Shown: positions 26,665 to 34,605 of the stretch, in pieces
How positions within the stretch are numbered: position 1 is the first letter of the stretch
Layout of the letters: every line of letters starts with the position of its first letter
Assembly (NCBI GenBank): GCA_035556715.1
Contig: DATMER010000028.1
Location: 124,001-188,000 of the forward strand
Source: DATMER01 sp035556715
Lineage (GTDB): Bacteria > Acidobacteriota > Thermoanaerobaculia > Multivoradales > UBA5704
Reading direction: 5' to 3'
DNA length: 64,000 nt
The notes under the pieces: generated by a model
What the model saw: the letters and a program-made list of their open reading frames with translations, nothing else
Databases searched by the model: none
What the model was told of the DNA's origin: nothing
Translations under genes and position numbers: made by a program

Positions 26665-27630
26665 ATGACGAACGACCGATCACCACAGACCGTGCTCATC
26701 ACCGGGGGTGCCGGCTTCATCGGCTCCCACCTGGCCGACGCCTTTCTCTACCGCGGGGACCGCGTGCTGGTTCTCGACGACCTTTCCGGCGGGCGGCGGG
26801 AGAACGTTCCCGCAGGCGCCGAGCTCCACGTACACGACATCCGCTCGCCCGAGGCCGCGGCCCTGGTGCGGGAGAGCGGAGTGGACGTGCTGGTCCATCA
26901 CGCCGCGCAGATGGACGTGCGGCGTTCCGTGGAGAACCCCGCGTTCGACGCGGACGTGAACATCCTGGGGAGCCTGAATTTAGTGGACGCGGCCCGGCAG
27001 GGAGGCGTGAAGCAGGTGCTCTTCGCCTCGACCGGCGGCGCCATCTACGGCGAGCAGGACTACTTCCCGGCCGACGAGCAGCACCCGGCGCGCCCGGTGT
27101 CGCCGTACGGCGTCTCCAAGCTCTCGTTCGAGCGCTATCTCTTCTACTTCCACACGGCCTACGGCCTGAACGTCACCTGCCTGCGCTACGCCAACGTCTA
27201 CGGCGAGCGGCAGAACCCCCACGGCGAGGCCGGGGTGGTGGCGATCTTCCTGAGCCGCCTGCTCGCGGGACAGGCACCGACGATCAACGGCCCGGGGCTC
27301 CAGACCCGCGACTACGTGCATGTCTCCGACGTGGTGCGCGCCAACCTGCTGGCGGTGGGGAAGCCCGGCTTCCACATCTACAACGTGGGCACCGGCATCG
27401 AGACCTCGGTGGTGGTGCTCTACCGCGAGCTGGCCCGCGCCGTGGGGACCGACCTGGAGGCCAAGCACGGACCGGCCAAGCCGGGCGAGCAGCAGCGCTC
27501 GGTGATCGACGCCCGGCTGATCAAGAAGGAACTCGGCTGGCTCGACCCACTGCCGCTGCGCCAGGGGATCGAGCGCACCGCCGCCTGGTTCCGCGAGCGC
27601 GCCGGGGCCAGCGTGCCGACCACGCAATAG
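26665..27630 (+). CDS. NAD-dependent sugar epimerase/dehydratase (UDP-glucose 4-epimerase-like)
   Basis: 321 residues, the usual GalE length. Extended SDR: Rossmann motif VLITGGAGFIGSHLADAF, VLVLDDLSGGRRENVP, FASTGGAIYGEQD (Ser/Thr active-site region) and the catalytic YGVSK followed by RYANVYGERQNPHGEAGVV and TRDYVHVSDVVRANL. Actinobacterial and archaeal GalE-like proteins share this pattern. It probably supplies UDP-galactose or a related nucleotide sugar to the neighbouring transferases. Exact specificity cannot be fixed, so no gene symbol is given. Confidence 0.88.
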   Translation: MTNDRSPQTVLITGGAGFIGSHLADAFLYRGDRVLVLDDLSGGRRENVPAGAELHVHDIRSPEAAALVRESGVDVLVHHAAQMDVRRSVENPAFDADVNILGSLNLVDAARQGGVKQVLFASTGGAIYGEQDYFPADEQHPARPVSPYGVSKLSFERYLFYFHTAYGLNVTCLRYANVYGERQNPHGEAGVVAIFLSRLLAGQAPTINGPGLQTRDYVHVSDVVRANLLAVGKPGFHIYNVGTGIETSVVVLYRELARAVGTDLEAKHGPAKPGEQQRSVIDARLIKKELGWLDPLPLRQGIERTAAWFRERAGASVPTTQ

Positions 27631-27750
27631 ACAGCGTAGGAACTTTCCCCGAACAGCACCTCTCTAATCAGGTTAGGAGCGCTCCTGAACCCCGCCTCGG
27701 GACGGCCCGCGGGGGGAACGATCAAAACCTGACTTGGGAGGTGCACGAAA

Positions 27751-28539
27751 ATGTTCGAGCACTCGCTGATCGACCTGGAAGCGCGCAAGAAGTCCCGCCG
27801 CGGCTGGTTTTCCCTGCCCGTCGCCATCCTGATCCATCTGGTGGCCTTCGCAACCTTCGCGGTGGCCGGCTACTGGGATATTGCGGAGGTGCCGGAGCCC
27901 CCGATCAATATGAAACCCTTCATCGTTGAGCTGCCTCCTCCGCCTCCGCCGATCCGTGGCAGCGGACAGCCGGAGCAGAAGAAGGCCGAAGTGAAGCCGC
28001 CAGACGTGAGGCCGGTGACGCCGCAGCAGACGGTGCAGCCGGAGGCCGTGCCGGACCAGGCTCCGCCGGTGATCTCGGACGTAGTGGCCGCCGCCGACTC
28101 CGGGCTCCCTGACGGTGGTCACCCCGACGGCGACATAAACGGAGTCCCGGACGGTGTCATCGACGGGGTGCCCTTCAGCAACGGCGACAGGACCAACCCG
28201 GTCACCTCCCTGATCCCCGGGCCTGCCGAGCCGCAGCCGGCGAACGACAAGCCGATCATCGTGGGCGGCGCGGTGAAGAAGCCGGTTGCCATCTACCAGC
28301 CGCAGCCCCGCTACACCGAGATGGCGCGCAAGGCGCGGGTGCAGGGGATGGTGATCCTGGACGCGGTGATCGATGTGAACGGCAACGTCGTCGACCTGAA
28401 GGTACGGAAGGGCCAGCCCATGGGCCTCGACCAGTCGGCCATGGATGCGGTGCGCACCTGGCGGTTCAGGGCGGCCACGCTGCACGGCCAGCCGGTCAAG
28501 GTCTACTTCACGCTCACCGTGAACTTCCAGCTCAACTGA
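27751..28539 (+). CDS. TonB family protein
   Basis: 262 residues. One membrane helix at about 25-43 (LPVAILIHLVAFATFAVAGYW) is preceded by a short cytoplasmic segment. A proline-rich periplasmic spacer (VELPPPPPPIRG and a Pro/Val/Gln stretch) follows. The C-terminal TonB domain at about 180-262 includes YTEMARKARVQGMVILDAV and DQSAMDAVRTWRF, the hallmark of TonB carboxy domains. It couples inner-membrane energy to TonB-dependent receptors such as that at 51928-54906. No exbB/exbD lie next to it. Shine-Dalgarno GGGAGG is 7-12 bp before the ATG. Confidence 0.88.
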   Translation: MFEHSLIDLEARKKSRRGWFSLPVAILIHLVAFATFAVAGYWDIAEVPEPPINMKPFIVELPPPPPPIRGSGQPEQKKAEVKPPDVRPVTPQQTVQPEAVPDQAPPVISDVVAAADSGLPDGGHPDGDINGVPDGVIDGVPFSNGDRTNPVTSLIPGPAEPQPANDKPIIVGGAVKKPVAIYQPQPRYTEMARKARVQGMVILDAVIDVNGNVVDLKVRKGQPMGLDQSAMDAVRTWRFRAATLHGQPVKVYFTLTVNFQLN

Positions 28540-28551
28540 GATGGCATGAGA

Positions 28552-28572
28552 GGGCGGCCACGAGGGCCGCCC
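28552..28572. terminator. Hairpin between convergent tonB-type and GerMN genes
   Basis: 8-bp perfect stem GGGCGGCC/GGCCGCCC with a 5-base loop, 12 bp after the TonB-family stop and immediately before the stop of the convergent gene. There is no T-run, so it may act as a barrier or only as an inefficient terminator. Confidence 0.45.
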
Positions 28573-29136
28573 CTACTCACCCCTGCCCGAAAGCAGGCGG
28601 TCGAGCGACTCTCCCTCCAGGAAGAAGCGAGCCCGCTCCACGTCGGTGAACTGCTGCGCCGTCTCCCTGAGCTGCGCGAGCACCCGCGGGCTGTCGCACT
28701 CGCCGCCGATCTCCAGGTATCCCTTCAGGTGCACCCGGACCTCCGTCCCGGTACGCTCGACGCGGGCGACCTCCAGGTTCGAGCCGTGTAGCGCGTTGTA
28801 GAAACCGGTCCTCGTGTCGTAGGTCTCGTTCATGGCCAGCAGGGCATCGAGCGCGCCTTCGAGCGCCGGACCCTGGCGGCGGAGGGAGACCTCCACCGGC
28901 ACCGCGCTGTCGCCGCACCCCACCCGCACGCCGTCCACCCCGCCGTCCTCCATGGCGATGAGGAACACGGGCGCCCGCTGGGTCACCGAGCGCGACTGGA
29001 GGCCGGTCTCCGAGTCCCCCGCGCCGCACGAGATGGCGACCAGCAGGGGCAGCCAGAGCCAGCGGAAGCGCCGCTCACGCCGTCTGCTGTCGGCGATCCC
29101 AGACCTGGAAGGACCAGGCGAAAGGGACGTCTTCAT
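28573..29136 (-). CDS. Lipoprotein with GerMN domain
   Basis: About 187 residues from ATG 29136, which overlaps the end of folA by 62 bp; a later start is not available in frame before the lipobox. After a basic N-region, LWLPLLVAISC fits a lipoprotein signal with Cys about residue 37. The C-terminal 90 residues match the GerMN domain (LLAMNETYDTRTGFYNALHG, VARVERTGTEVRVHLKG, CDSPRVLAQLRETAQQFT). GerMN occurs in spore-germination and other envelope lipoproteins; here sporulation is not implied. The long overlap leaves the exact start uncertain. Confidence 0.65.
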   Translation of the reverse strand: MKTSLSPGPSRSGIADSRRRERRFRWLWLPLLVAISCGAGDSETGLQSRSVTQRAPVFLIAMEDGGVDGVRVGCGDSAVPVEVSLRRQGPALEGALDALLAMNETYDTRTGFYNALHGSNLEVARVERTGTEVRVHLKGYLEIGGECDSPRVLAQLRETAQQFTDVERARFFLEGESLDRLLSGRGE

Positions 29137-29587
29137 TCGGTTCATTCGGCCCATGGTCCTCGCGGTCCACGAGCATCCATTGCGATTCGTCGTATTCGGG
29201 AAAGTAGACATCTCCTGGGAAGTCTTCCTCGATGCGAGTGAGATGAAGCCGGTCGGCGGCCGGCAGGGTCTGGCGATAGATCTGGGAGCCGCCCGCCACG
29301 AAGAGCTCGCTCTCCCCCGCCTCGCGGGCCAGCGCCAGCGCCTCTTCCACGGAATGGACGACGCGGACTCCCTCCGGAGCGTAGCCCTCCTGGCGCGTGA
29401 CCACGAGCATGGACCTTCCCGGCAGCGGCCGGCCGATCGACTCGAACGTCCTGCGCCCCAGGAGCAGGGTGTGCCCCATGGTCAGCGCCTTGAAGCGCCG
29501 GAGGTCGGCAGGCAGCCGCCAGGGGAGACGGTTGTCCCGGCCGATGACCCGGTTGGCGGCCATCGCGGCTATCAGGGATATTTTCAT
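29075..29587 (-). CDS. folA: Dihydrofolate reductase
   Basis: 170 residues, the usual DHFR length. Reduces dihydrofolate to tetrahydrofolate with NADPH in the cytoplasm. Signatures: ISLIAAMAANRVIGRDNRLP, WRLPADLRRFKALTMGHTLL (catalytic acidic Asp after LPA), GRRTFESIGRPLPGR (NADPH loop) and FVAGGSQIYRQTLPAADRLH. Start ATG 29587 overlaps the thyA stop by 4 bp (ATGA). The thyA-folA order is the classical thymidylate cycle, in which FolA regenerates the folate oxidised by ThyA. Confidence 0.95.
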   Translation of the reverse strand: MKISLIAAMAANRVIGRDNRLPWRLPADLRRFKALTMGHTLLLGRRTFESIGRPLPGRSMLVVTRQEGYAPEGVRVVHSVEEALALAREAGESELFVAGGSQIYRQTLPAADRLHLTRIEEDFPGDVYFPEYDESQWMLVDREDHGPNEPNEDVPFAWSFQVWDRRQQTA

Positions 29588-30390
29588 ACCGCGATAGGCG
29601 CCTTGATGCTCGGATGCGGATCGTACCCGGCGAGTTGGAAGTCCTCGTACTTGTAGCCGAAGAGCGACTCCACTCCCGGATTGATCTCCATCCGGGGCAG
29701 CGGCCGGGGCTCGCGGGTGAGCTGCAGGCGCGCCTGCTCCAGGTGGTTGAGATAGAGGTGGGCGTCGCCGAGGGTGTGAATGAATTCGGCCGGCTCCAGG
29801 CCGGTGGCCCGGGCCACCATCATGGTTAGCAGCGCGTAGGAGGCGATGTTGAACGGCACGCCCAGGAACACGTCCGCGCTGCGCTGGTAGAGCTGGCAGG
29901 AGAGGCGCCCCTGCGCCACCCAGAACTGGAACAGGGTGTGGCAGGGGGGGAGCTTCATCTCGTCCACCTCGGCCACGTTCCAGGCGCTCACGATGTGGCG
30001 CCGGGAGTCCGGGTTGCGCCGGATCTGGTCCAGGACCCTGGAGATCTGGTCGATGCTTCCGCCGTCCGGACCTCCGGGGGAAGTACTCCAGGAGCGCCAC
30101 TGCTTGCCGTAAACCGGGCCGAGCTCGCCGTCCTCGTCCGCCCAGTCGTCCCAGATCGTGACCCCGTTTTCGCGCAGGTAGGCGACGTTCGTGCTGCCGG
30201 AGAGGAACCAGAGGAGCTCGTGGATGATGGAGCGCAGGTGGAGCTTCTTGGTGGTCAGGGCGGGGAAGCCCTGCGTGAGGTCGAACCGCATCTGGTAGCC
30301 AAAGACGCTCAAAGTGCCGGTGCCGGTCCGGTCCGTCTTCTCGACCCCCTGCTCCAGGATGTGCCGGAGGAGGTCCAGATATTGCCTCAT
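29584..30390 (-). CDS. thyA: Thymidylate synthase
   Basis: 268 residues from ATG 30390, the normal ThyA length; the longer frame to 30534 lacks homology. Methylates dUMP to dTMP with methylene-tetrahydrofolate. Visible: MRQYLDLLRHILEQGVEKTD, RTGTGTLSVFGYQMRFDL, LHLRSIIHELLWFLSGSTN, the active-site LPPCHTLFQFWVAQGRLSC (Cys nucleophile), QRSADVFLGVPFNIASYALL and HTLGDAHLYLNHLEQARLQL. Overlaps folA by four bases, so the two are translated together. Confidence 0.96.
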   Translation of the reverse strand: MRQYLDLLRHILEQGVEKTDRTGTGTLSVFGYQMRFDLTQGFPALTTKKLHLRSIIHELLWFLSGSTNVAYLRENGVTIWDDWADEDGELGPVYGKQWRSWSTSPGGPDGGSIDQISRVLDQIRRNPDSRRHIVSAWNVAEVDEMKLPPCHTLFQFWVAQGRLSCQLYQRSADVFLGVPFNIASYALLTMMVARATGLEPAEFIHTLGDAHLYLNHLEQARLQLTREPRPLPRMEINPGVESLFGYKYEDFQLAGYDPHPSIKAPIAV

Positions 30391-30472
30391 GGCGCGTGAC
30401 TGTAGCATGTGGACTGTATGATGCTCACGGCCGGGAGCTGCGATGCCCGGCCGAGCGAAGGAGGGTGGAGAA

Positions 30473-31081
30473 ATGAAGAATATCGGCTGTCTGGCGGTGG
30501 TGGGTGTGCTGGTCCTGCTGGCCCTCTGGGGCATCGGCGCCTACAACGGTCTCGTCGGCGCGGAGCAGGCGGTCCAGACCGCGTGGGCCCAGGTGGAGAA
30601 CGTGTATCAGCGCCGGGCCGACCTGATCCCCAACCTGGTGGCCACGGTGCGGGGCTCGGCCAACTTCGAGCGCGGCACGCTCACGGACGTGGTCGAGGCG
30701 CGCGCCCGCGTGGGCCAGGTCAGCGCGCAGGCCACCAACGAGATCCTCAACGACCCGCAGAAGTTCCAGCAGTACCAGCAGGCCCAGGACGGTCTGTCCT
30801 CGGCCCTGTCCCGGCTGCTGGTCGTGGTCGAGCGCTATCCCGAGCTGCGCTCCACTGCGGCGTTCCAGGATCTGATGAACCAGCTCGAAGGTACCGAGAA
30901 CCGGGTCACCGTGGAGCGCCGCCGCTTCAACGAGGTGGCGCAGGACTACAACACCCGGCTCCGGCGCTTCCCCACGAACCTCTTCGCCAACATGTTCGGC
31001 TTCCAGCCGAGGCCCTACTTCCAGGCCCAGCCCGGCGCCGAGACCGCCCCGCGGGTCGATTTTTCGGAAACCCCAAGGTAG
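30473..31081 (+). CDS. LemA family protein
   Basis: 202 residues from ATG 30473 with GGAGGGTGGAG upstream. A single N-terminal membrane helix (LAVVVGVLVLLALWGIGAYN region) is followed by the diagnostic LemA core: QAVQTAWAQVENVYQRRADL, IPNLVATVRGSANFERGTL, LLVVVERYPELRSTAAFQDL and NRVTVERRRFNEVAQDYNTR, ending with FPTNLFANMFGFQPRPYF. LemA proteins are membrane-anchored helical bundles of unsettled role, usually next to a TPM-domain gene; none is adjacent here. Confidence 0.92.
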   Translation: MKNIGCLAVVGVLVLLALWGIGAYNGLVGAEQAVQTAWAQVENVYQRRADLIPNLVATVRGSANFERGTLTDVVEARARVGQVSAQATNEILNDPQKFQQYQQAQDGLSSALSRLLVVVERYPELRSTAAFQDLMNQLEGTENRVTVERRRFNEVAQDYNTRLRRFPTNLFANMFGFQPRPYFQAQPGAETAPRVDFSETPR

Positions 31082-31091
31082 GCAGCGGGAT

Positions 31092-31138
31092 CCCCCCTCT
31101 CCCCCGGCACGGGGGAGAGGGCTGGGGAGAGGGGGAAC
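31092..31138. repeat. Palindromic intergenic repeat, copy 1
   Basis: An 11-bp perfect stem (CCCTCTCCCCC, 31095-31105, with GGGGGAGAGGG, 31111-31121) around a GGCAC loop, followed by CTGGGGAGAGGGGG. The same stem, loop and trailing sequence recur at 43490-43516 and beyond. It lies between the convergent ends of the LemA and metzincin genes, so it can act as a bidirectional terminator-like structure; as a family it is a REP-like mobile or dispersed element. Confidence 0.8.
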
Positions 31139-31142
31139 GGGA

Positions 31143-32246
31143 TCAACTCTTCTTGGCCGACAGCTTGTAGCTGCCCGTGCCCGTCGGCTTGAAGTGGCGG
31201 ACCCGCAGCCAGTACTGGCCCGGCTGCAGCGCGGCCGTGATCAGGGCGTTGCGCCCCTGGCCGCTGTCGTCGTCCTCGGCCACCAGCTTCTTCTGGTCGT
31301 TCGGCCCGACCAACGACATGATCACATCGGTGCTCCCCTCGGTCTCGAACCTGTAGTTCCCGGCCTTGTCGATCTTGACGCTGTAGAGGTCCTCCTCCCC
31401 GTGCTTGCCGATCGAGGCCGAGACCGTGGAGCCCACCTTCAGCTCCTGGCCCTCCTGCCCGCCCTTCTTGTCCTTGTCGAAGGGATAGCAGACGCCGATG
31501 AACTCCTTGTCCGTGTCCGACAGCTTCTTGTTCCAGCCGATCTCGAAGTTGCCCAGGGTGAGGGCGTTGTCCACCGGGTAGAGCATGATCGACTTGGTGT
31601 CGAACTTGGAGAACTGCGTCTGGGTGGCGCCATACCTCTGGAAGAGGTTGGTTTCCACCTGCGCGCGGGTCCAGTTGTTCGGCGGCCCCTGGTAATAGCG
31701 GAAGACCGCCTCCTTGTCCCAGGGGATGCCGGCATCGGGGTGCTGGTGCTCGTGGATGCACCCCAGGGCGTGACCGAACTCGTGCACCACCGTGCGCTCG
31801 AACTCCTCGTCCGCGGTGCCCGGCCCGAACCAGCCGAAGTTCATGGTCGGCTCGTTCTTGGGGATGACCAGGTTGTCGGTGCCGATGTACGACCAGGAGC
31901 CGTCGGGCTCGAAGGCGATGCGGATCTCGGCGTTCGGGCTGTTGTCGAACTCCAGCTTGATGTTGGCGTGCTGGGGCCACTGCATGGCGAACTGCTTGAC
32001 CTTGGCCTGCACCTGGGGCGTGCCGCCCAGGAAGCGTACGTGCAGCGTGCGGCCGTTCTGCCACTTCTTGCCGGTGAGGACCGCGAGCGGCAGGGGGCCG
32101 GCCCCCATCCCGGGGCGGTGGCGGAACACCGGCAGGTTCGAGGGGTTCTCCTCGACGGCACGGTCCGCCGCCTCCACCTCGAGGTGGGGAGGGAGGACCA
32201 CGTCGAGACAGACGTGAGGGACCTTCTCTTCTTGCTGATCGGGCAT
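31143..32246 (-). CDS. Metzincin-type zinc protease with C-terminal PPC-like domain
   Basis: 367 residues, ATG 32246 with GGAAG upstream. The zinc site HEFGHALGCIHEHQHP (about 155-170) is the HExxHxxGxxH of metzincins (astacin/serralysin-like), and SIMLYP about 65 residues later is a likely Met-turn. The catalytic domain covers about 60-270. The last 90 residues (DLYSVKIDKAGNYRFETEGS, LQPGQYWLRVRHFKPTGTG) form a bacterial pre-peptidase C-terminal (PPC) domain usually found in secreted proteases. No signal peptide is visible at the N-terminus. The protein may use another export route or act inside the cell. Confidence 0.85.
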   Translation of the reverse strand: MPDQQEEKVPHVCLDVVLPPHLEVEAADRAVEENPSNLPVFRHRPGMGAGPLPLAVLTGKKWQNGRTLHVRFLGGTPQVQAKVKQFAMQWPQHANIKLEFDNSPNAEIRIAFEPDGSWSYIGTDNLVIPKNEPTMNFGWFGPGTADEEFERTVVHEFGHALGCIHEHQHPDAGIPWDKEAVFRYYQGPPNNWTRAQVETNLFQRYGATQTQFSKFDTKSIMLYPVDNALTLGNFEIGWNKKLSDTDKEFIGVCYPFDKDKKGGQEGQELKVGSTVSASIGKHGEEDLYSVKIDKAGNYRFETEGSTDVIMSLVGPNDQKKLVAEDDDSGQGRNALITAALQPGQYWLRVRHFKPTGTGSYKLSAKKS

Positions 32247-32411
32247 CGTCTTCTTCCTTTCTATTTGCGGTGACCCTATTTGCGGCGTCGATAATCGAGA
32301 TCGTGGGGGCGTGACCTCCTGCTGCATGGTGAGCGTGTTTCTGAAATGCTTTCACGGGCCCCTGTGCCCGTCAATGAGGCGACGGACACACGGGTTCTGT
32401 TTCCCAAAACG

Positions 32412-33164
32412 ATGAAGAAGGGTCAAGTCCCTCTCGAGAGGGCGCTCTCCAAGCTCGGACTGGCCTCGCGCGCCGAGGCGAGGGCCATGATCCGGGAAGG
32501 CCGGGTCACGGTGGACGGCCGTCCCGCGACCGATCCGCTCGTCCAGGTCGTCCCGGAGCGCGCCCGGATCGGGATCGACGGCCACCCTGCGGAGCGGCCC
32601 CGGTCGCTGACGGTCCTCCTCCACAAGCCGCGGGGCGTGGTGACCACCCGCTCCGACCCCGAGAACCGTCCCACGGTGTACGGCTGCCTGGAGGGGCTGA
32701 ACGCCCACGTCGTCCCCGTCGGCCGCCTGGACGCCGCCACCTCGGGCCTGCTTCTCCTGACCAACGATACCCGCTTTGCCGACTGGGTGACCGACCCGCG
32801 CAACGAGGTGCCGCGGGTCTACCTTGTGACCGTCCGGGGGGAGCTGACCGACGAGCAGGCCCGCCGCTTGGAGTCAGGGATTGAGGATGAAGGAGAGCAA
32901 CTGGCGGCCAAGTTGGTGACCGTCCGCAAGCGCTCGAAGCGGGAGACGCACCTGGTGGTGGAGCTGACCGAGGGGAAGAACCGGGAGATCCGCCGCATGA
33001 TGGAGGCGGTGGATCGCGAGGTCACGAAGCTGAAGCGGGTCTCCTTCGGGGGACTGGAGCTGGGGGAGCTTCAGCCGGGGCGATGGCGGGAGGTGGCGAC
33101 GGAGGAGCTCCAGGGGGCTTTTCCGGGAGCGGCTTTCCGGTATACTTCTCCTGGAGACGAATGA
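32412..33164 (+). CDS. 16S/23S rRNA pseudouridine synthase, RsuA/RluB/RluE family
   Basis: 250 residues from ATG 32412; an ATG 66 bp upstream is possible. The N-terminal S4 RNA-binding domain is PLERALSKLGLASRAEARAM ... REGRVTVDGRPATDP. The catalytic motif GRLDAATSGLLLLTNDTRFA contains the nucleophilic Asp, and LTEGKNREIRRMMEAV is the family's C-terminal signature. It isomerises a uridine in ribosomal RNA. Whether it is RsuA, RluB or RluE is not decided. The stop overlaps the following antitoxin gene (ATGA). Confidence 0.92.
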   Translation: MKKGQVPLERALSKLGLASRAEARAMIREGRVTVDGRPATDPLVQVVPERARIGIDGHPAERPRSLTVLLHKPRGVVTTRSDPENRPTVYGCLEGLNAHVVPVGRLDAATSGLLLLTNDTRFADWVTDPRNEVPRVYLVTVRGELTDEQARRLESGIEDEGEQLAAKLVTVRKRSKRETHLVVELTEGKNREIRRMMEAVDREVTKLKRVSFGGLELGELQPGRWREVATEELQGAFPGAAFRYTSPGDE

Positions 33165-33433
33165 TGACGACCTACACGACCCGGGAAGCGGAGGCGAGGT
33201 TCAGCGAGATCCTGCGCAAGGTTCGGATGGGAGAGCGGGTGGTCCTCGTAGAAGAGGGGAAGGACGTGGCGGAGATCCGGCCCGTCGAAGGGGAGGCTCC
33301 CCCGCTGGAGGTCGCCCTGCGGGAGCTGATCGACGACGGGATCATCATCCCCGCGGAAGCTCCCAGGCAGAAATTCGTTCCAGCAGGGAAGAGTCCGGGA
33401 GCCCTCGCGCGGTTCCTGGAATCCCGCCGTTGA
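33161..33433 (+). CDS. Phd/YefM-family antitoxin
   Basis: 90 residues; start ATG 33161 overlaps the previous stop by 4 bp, with ATG 33164 an alternative. TTYTTREAEARFSEILRKVR and VLVEEGKDVAEIRPVEGEAP match the DNA-binding N-terminal domain of Phd/YefM antitoxins, followed by a toxin-binding tail of about 45 residues. It overlaps the PIN-domain gene by 4 bp (TTGA), the standard arrangement of type II toxin-antitoxin pairs; such antitoxins usually repress their own operon. Confidence 0.87.
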   Translation: MMTTYTTREAEARFSEILRKVRMGERVVLVEEGKDVAEIRPVEGEAPPLEVALRELIDDGIIIPAEAPRQKFVPAGKSPGALARFLESRR

Positions 33434-33816
33434 GGATCGCCTACGTAGACAGCTCCTGTCTGATCGCCGTCGCCCTTCAGGAGGAGGGTGCTGGGGAACT
33501 GCTTGTCCGGCTGTCGCGATTCGACCGCCTCGTCTCCTCACCCCTTGCCGAGGCGGAGTTCCGATCCGCCCTGGTACGCGAAGGCATTCCAGGCAAAGGC
33601 GGCAACCTCCTCTCGTGGCTGGATTGGATCCAACCCTATCGCCGATTAACGCCCGAGATGGAGCAGATCCTCGCGCTTGGGCGCCCTCGCGGTGCCGACC
33701 TCTGGCACCTTGCCTGTGCTCTCTTCGTGCGGCCGAAGTTGAAGGATCTTCACTTCCTCACGCGGGACGGGGGGCAGAGGGACATCGCCTGGGCTCTGGA
33801 TTTTCCAGGACTCTAA
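33430..33816 (+). CDS. PIN-domain toxin (VapC-like RNase)
   Basis: 128 residues from TTG 33430, the only in-frame start consistent with the antitoxin overlap. PIN-fold acidic residues are present: the Asp of IAYVDSSCLIAVAL, a Glu in LAEAEFRSALVRE, the Asp in RPRGADLWHLACALF and the Asp in LHFLTRDGGQRDIAWAL. The partner is the Phd-type antitoxin upstream, so this is a mixed Phd-VapC pair. Likely a sequence-specific RNA endonuclease neutralised by the antitoxin. Tandem array 2 begins 12 bp after its stop. Confidence 0.87.
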   Translation: MRIAYVDSSCLIAVALQEEGAGELLVRLSRFDRLVSSPLAEAEFRSALVREGIPGKGGNLLSWLDWIQPYRRLTPEMEQILALGRPRGADLWHLACALFVRPKLKDLHFLTRDGGQRDIAWALDFPGL

Positions 33817-33827
33817 CGCCGACTTTT

Positions 33828-34027
33828 GCGGCTCGTGTATAAATCCGAGCGACCGCGCTGTACATCAGAGCGGCTCGTGCGCACGTCCGAGCGACAAGTT
33901 TGAATATCGGAGCGACTAGTCTGTACATCGGAGCGACTTGCCCCAGCGGCCGAGCCACTCAGATGTACAGTCGAGCGACTAGTTTGTACATCGAAGTGGC
34001 TCGGGGTCGTAGCCCGAGAGGCTCGGG
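33828..34027. repeat. Degenerate 21-bp tandem array 2
   Basis: Eight consecutive 21-bp units start at 33828, 33849, 33870, 33891, 33912, 33933, 33954 and 33975, then one 22-bp unit and a partial unit to about 34027. Units start GCGAC, GCGGC or GCCAC and end CGA, GGA or AGA. The middle is variable, but GTACATC recurs in three units. This is the most regular of the four arrays. It lies between a toxin gene and the asparaginase-like gene, which starts 48 bp after it. A minus-strand reading frame through it encodes seven-residue repeats but shows no independent coding evidence. Confidence 0.87.
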
Positions 34028-34074
34028 CGCCGCGGAGTTTCCGGGGCGGCCCCGGACACGGTAGAGTCCGCGCC

Positions 34075-34590
34075 GTGCGAATCGTCACCCTGATCACCAC
34101 AGGCGGTACCATCGAGAAGACCTACGACGAGCTTTCCGGCGAGCTCGCCAACCGGCGGTCCATCGTGCGGCGGATGCTTTCCGAGCTGCGGCTGGAGGAC
34201 ACGGAGGTCAACGTCCTCGAGCTGATGAGCAAGGACAGCCAGTTCCTCACCGACGAGGACCGCAGCCGGATCGTCGAAGTCGTCCGCGCCATGTGCGGAG
34301 TGGGGGAGGGGGAGGGCGGCGGCCTCGTGATCCTGCACGGCACGGACACCCTCGCCGTCACCGGACAGTGGCTCTATGAGAAGATCCCCGAGCCGCGCAT
34401 CCCCGTCGTCCTGACCGGGGCCATGCGTCCGTTCGAGATGAAGCAGTCGGACGCCCTGCAGAACCTCACCGAAGCCATCTTCGCCAGCGGGGTCCTCCCG
34501 CCCGGCATCTACTGCGTGGCCCACGGACGCGTCCTTTCCTTCCCGGGAGTCCGCAAGGATCCCGAGCGCGGCACCTTCGTCCTCTCCTGA
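34075..34590 (+). CDS. Single-domain asparaginase-family protein
   Basis: 171 residues from GTG 34075. It contains only the N-terminal catalytic domain of type L-asparaginases: VTLITTGGTIEKTYDE (catalytic Thr), GLVILHGTDTLAVTGQW (second catalytic Thr and Asp) and VVLTGAMRPFEMKQSDALQN. Full enzymes are about 330 residues with a second domain, so this is a half-length form found in some bacteria. Whether it hydrolyses asparagine is uncertain. Array 2 lies directly upstream; the AhpD-like gene follows by 15 bp. Confidence 0.85.
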   Translation: MRIVTLITTGGTIEKTYDELSGELANRRSIVRRMLSELRLEDTEVNVLELMSKDSQFLTDEDRSRIVEVVRAMCGVGEGEGGGLVILHGTDTLAVTGQWLYEKIPEPRIPVVLTGAMRPFEMKQSDALQNLTEAIFASGVLPPGIYCVAHGRVLSFPGVRKDPERGTFVLS

Positions 34591-34605
34591 CGACCGGAGG
34601 CTTAC

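Noticed and set aside
33813..34112. Minus-strand frame through array 2 encoding SRSDVQT-like seven-residue repeats
   Set aside because: It follows from the 21-bp period and the absence of stops; it overlaps the asparaginase start, has no family or Shine-Dalgarno, and the same kind of array at 23.5 kb has a 20-bp period that cannot be translated as repeats.
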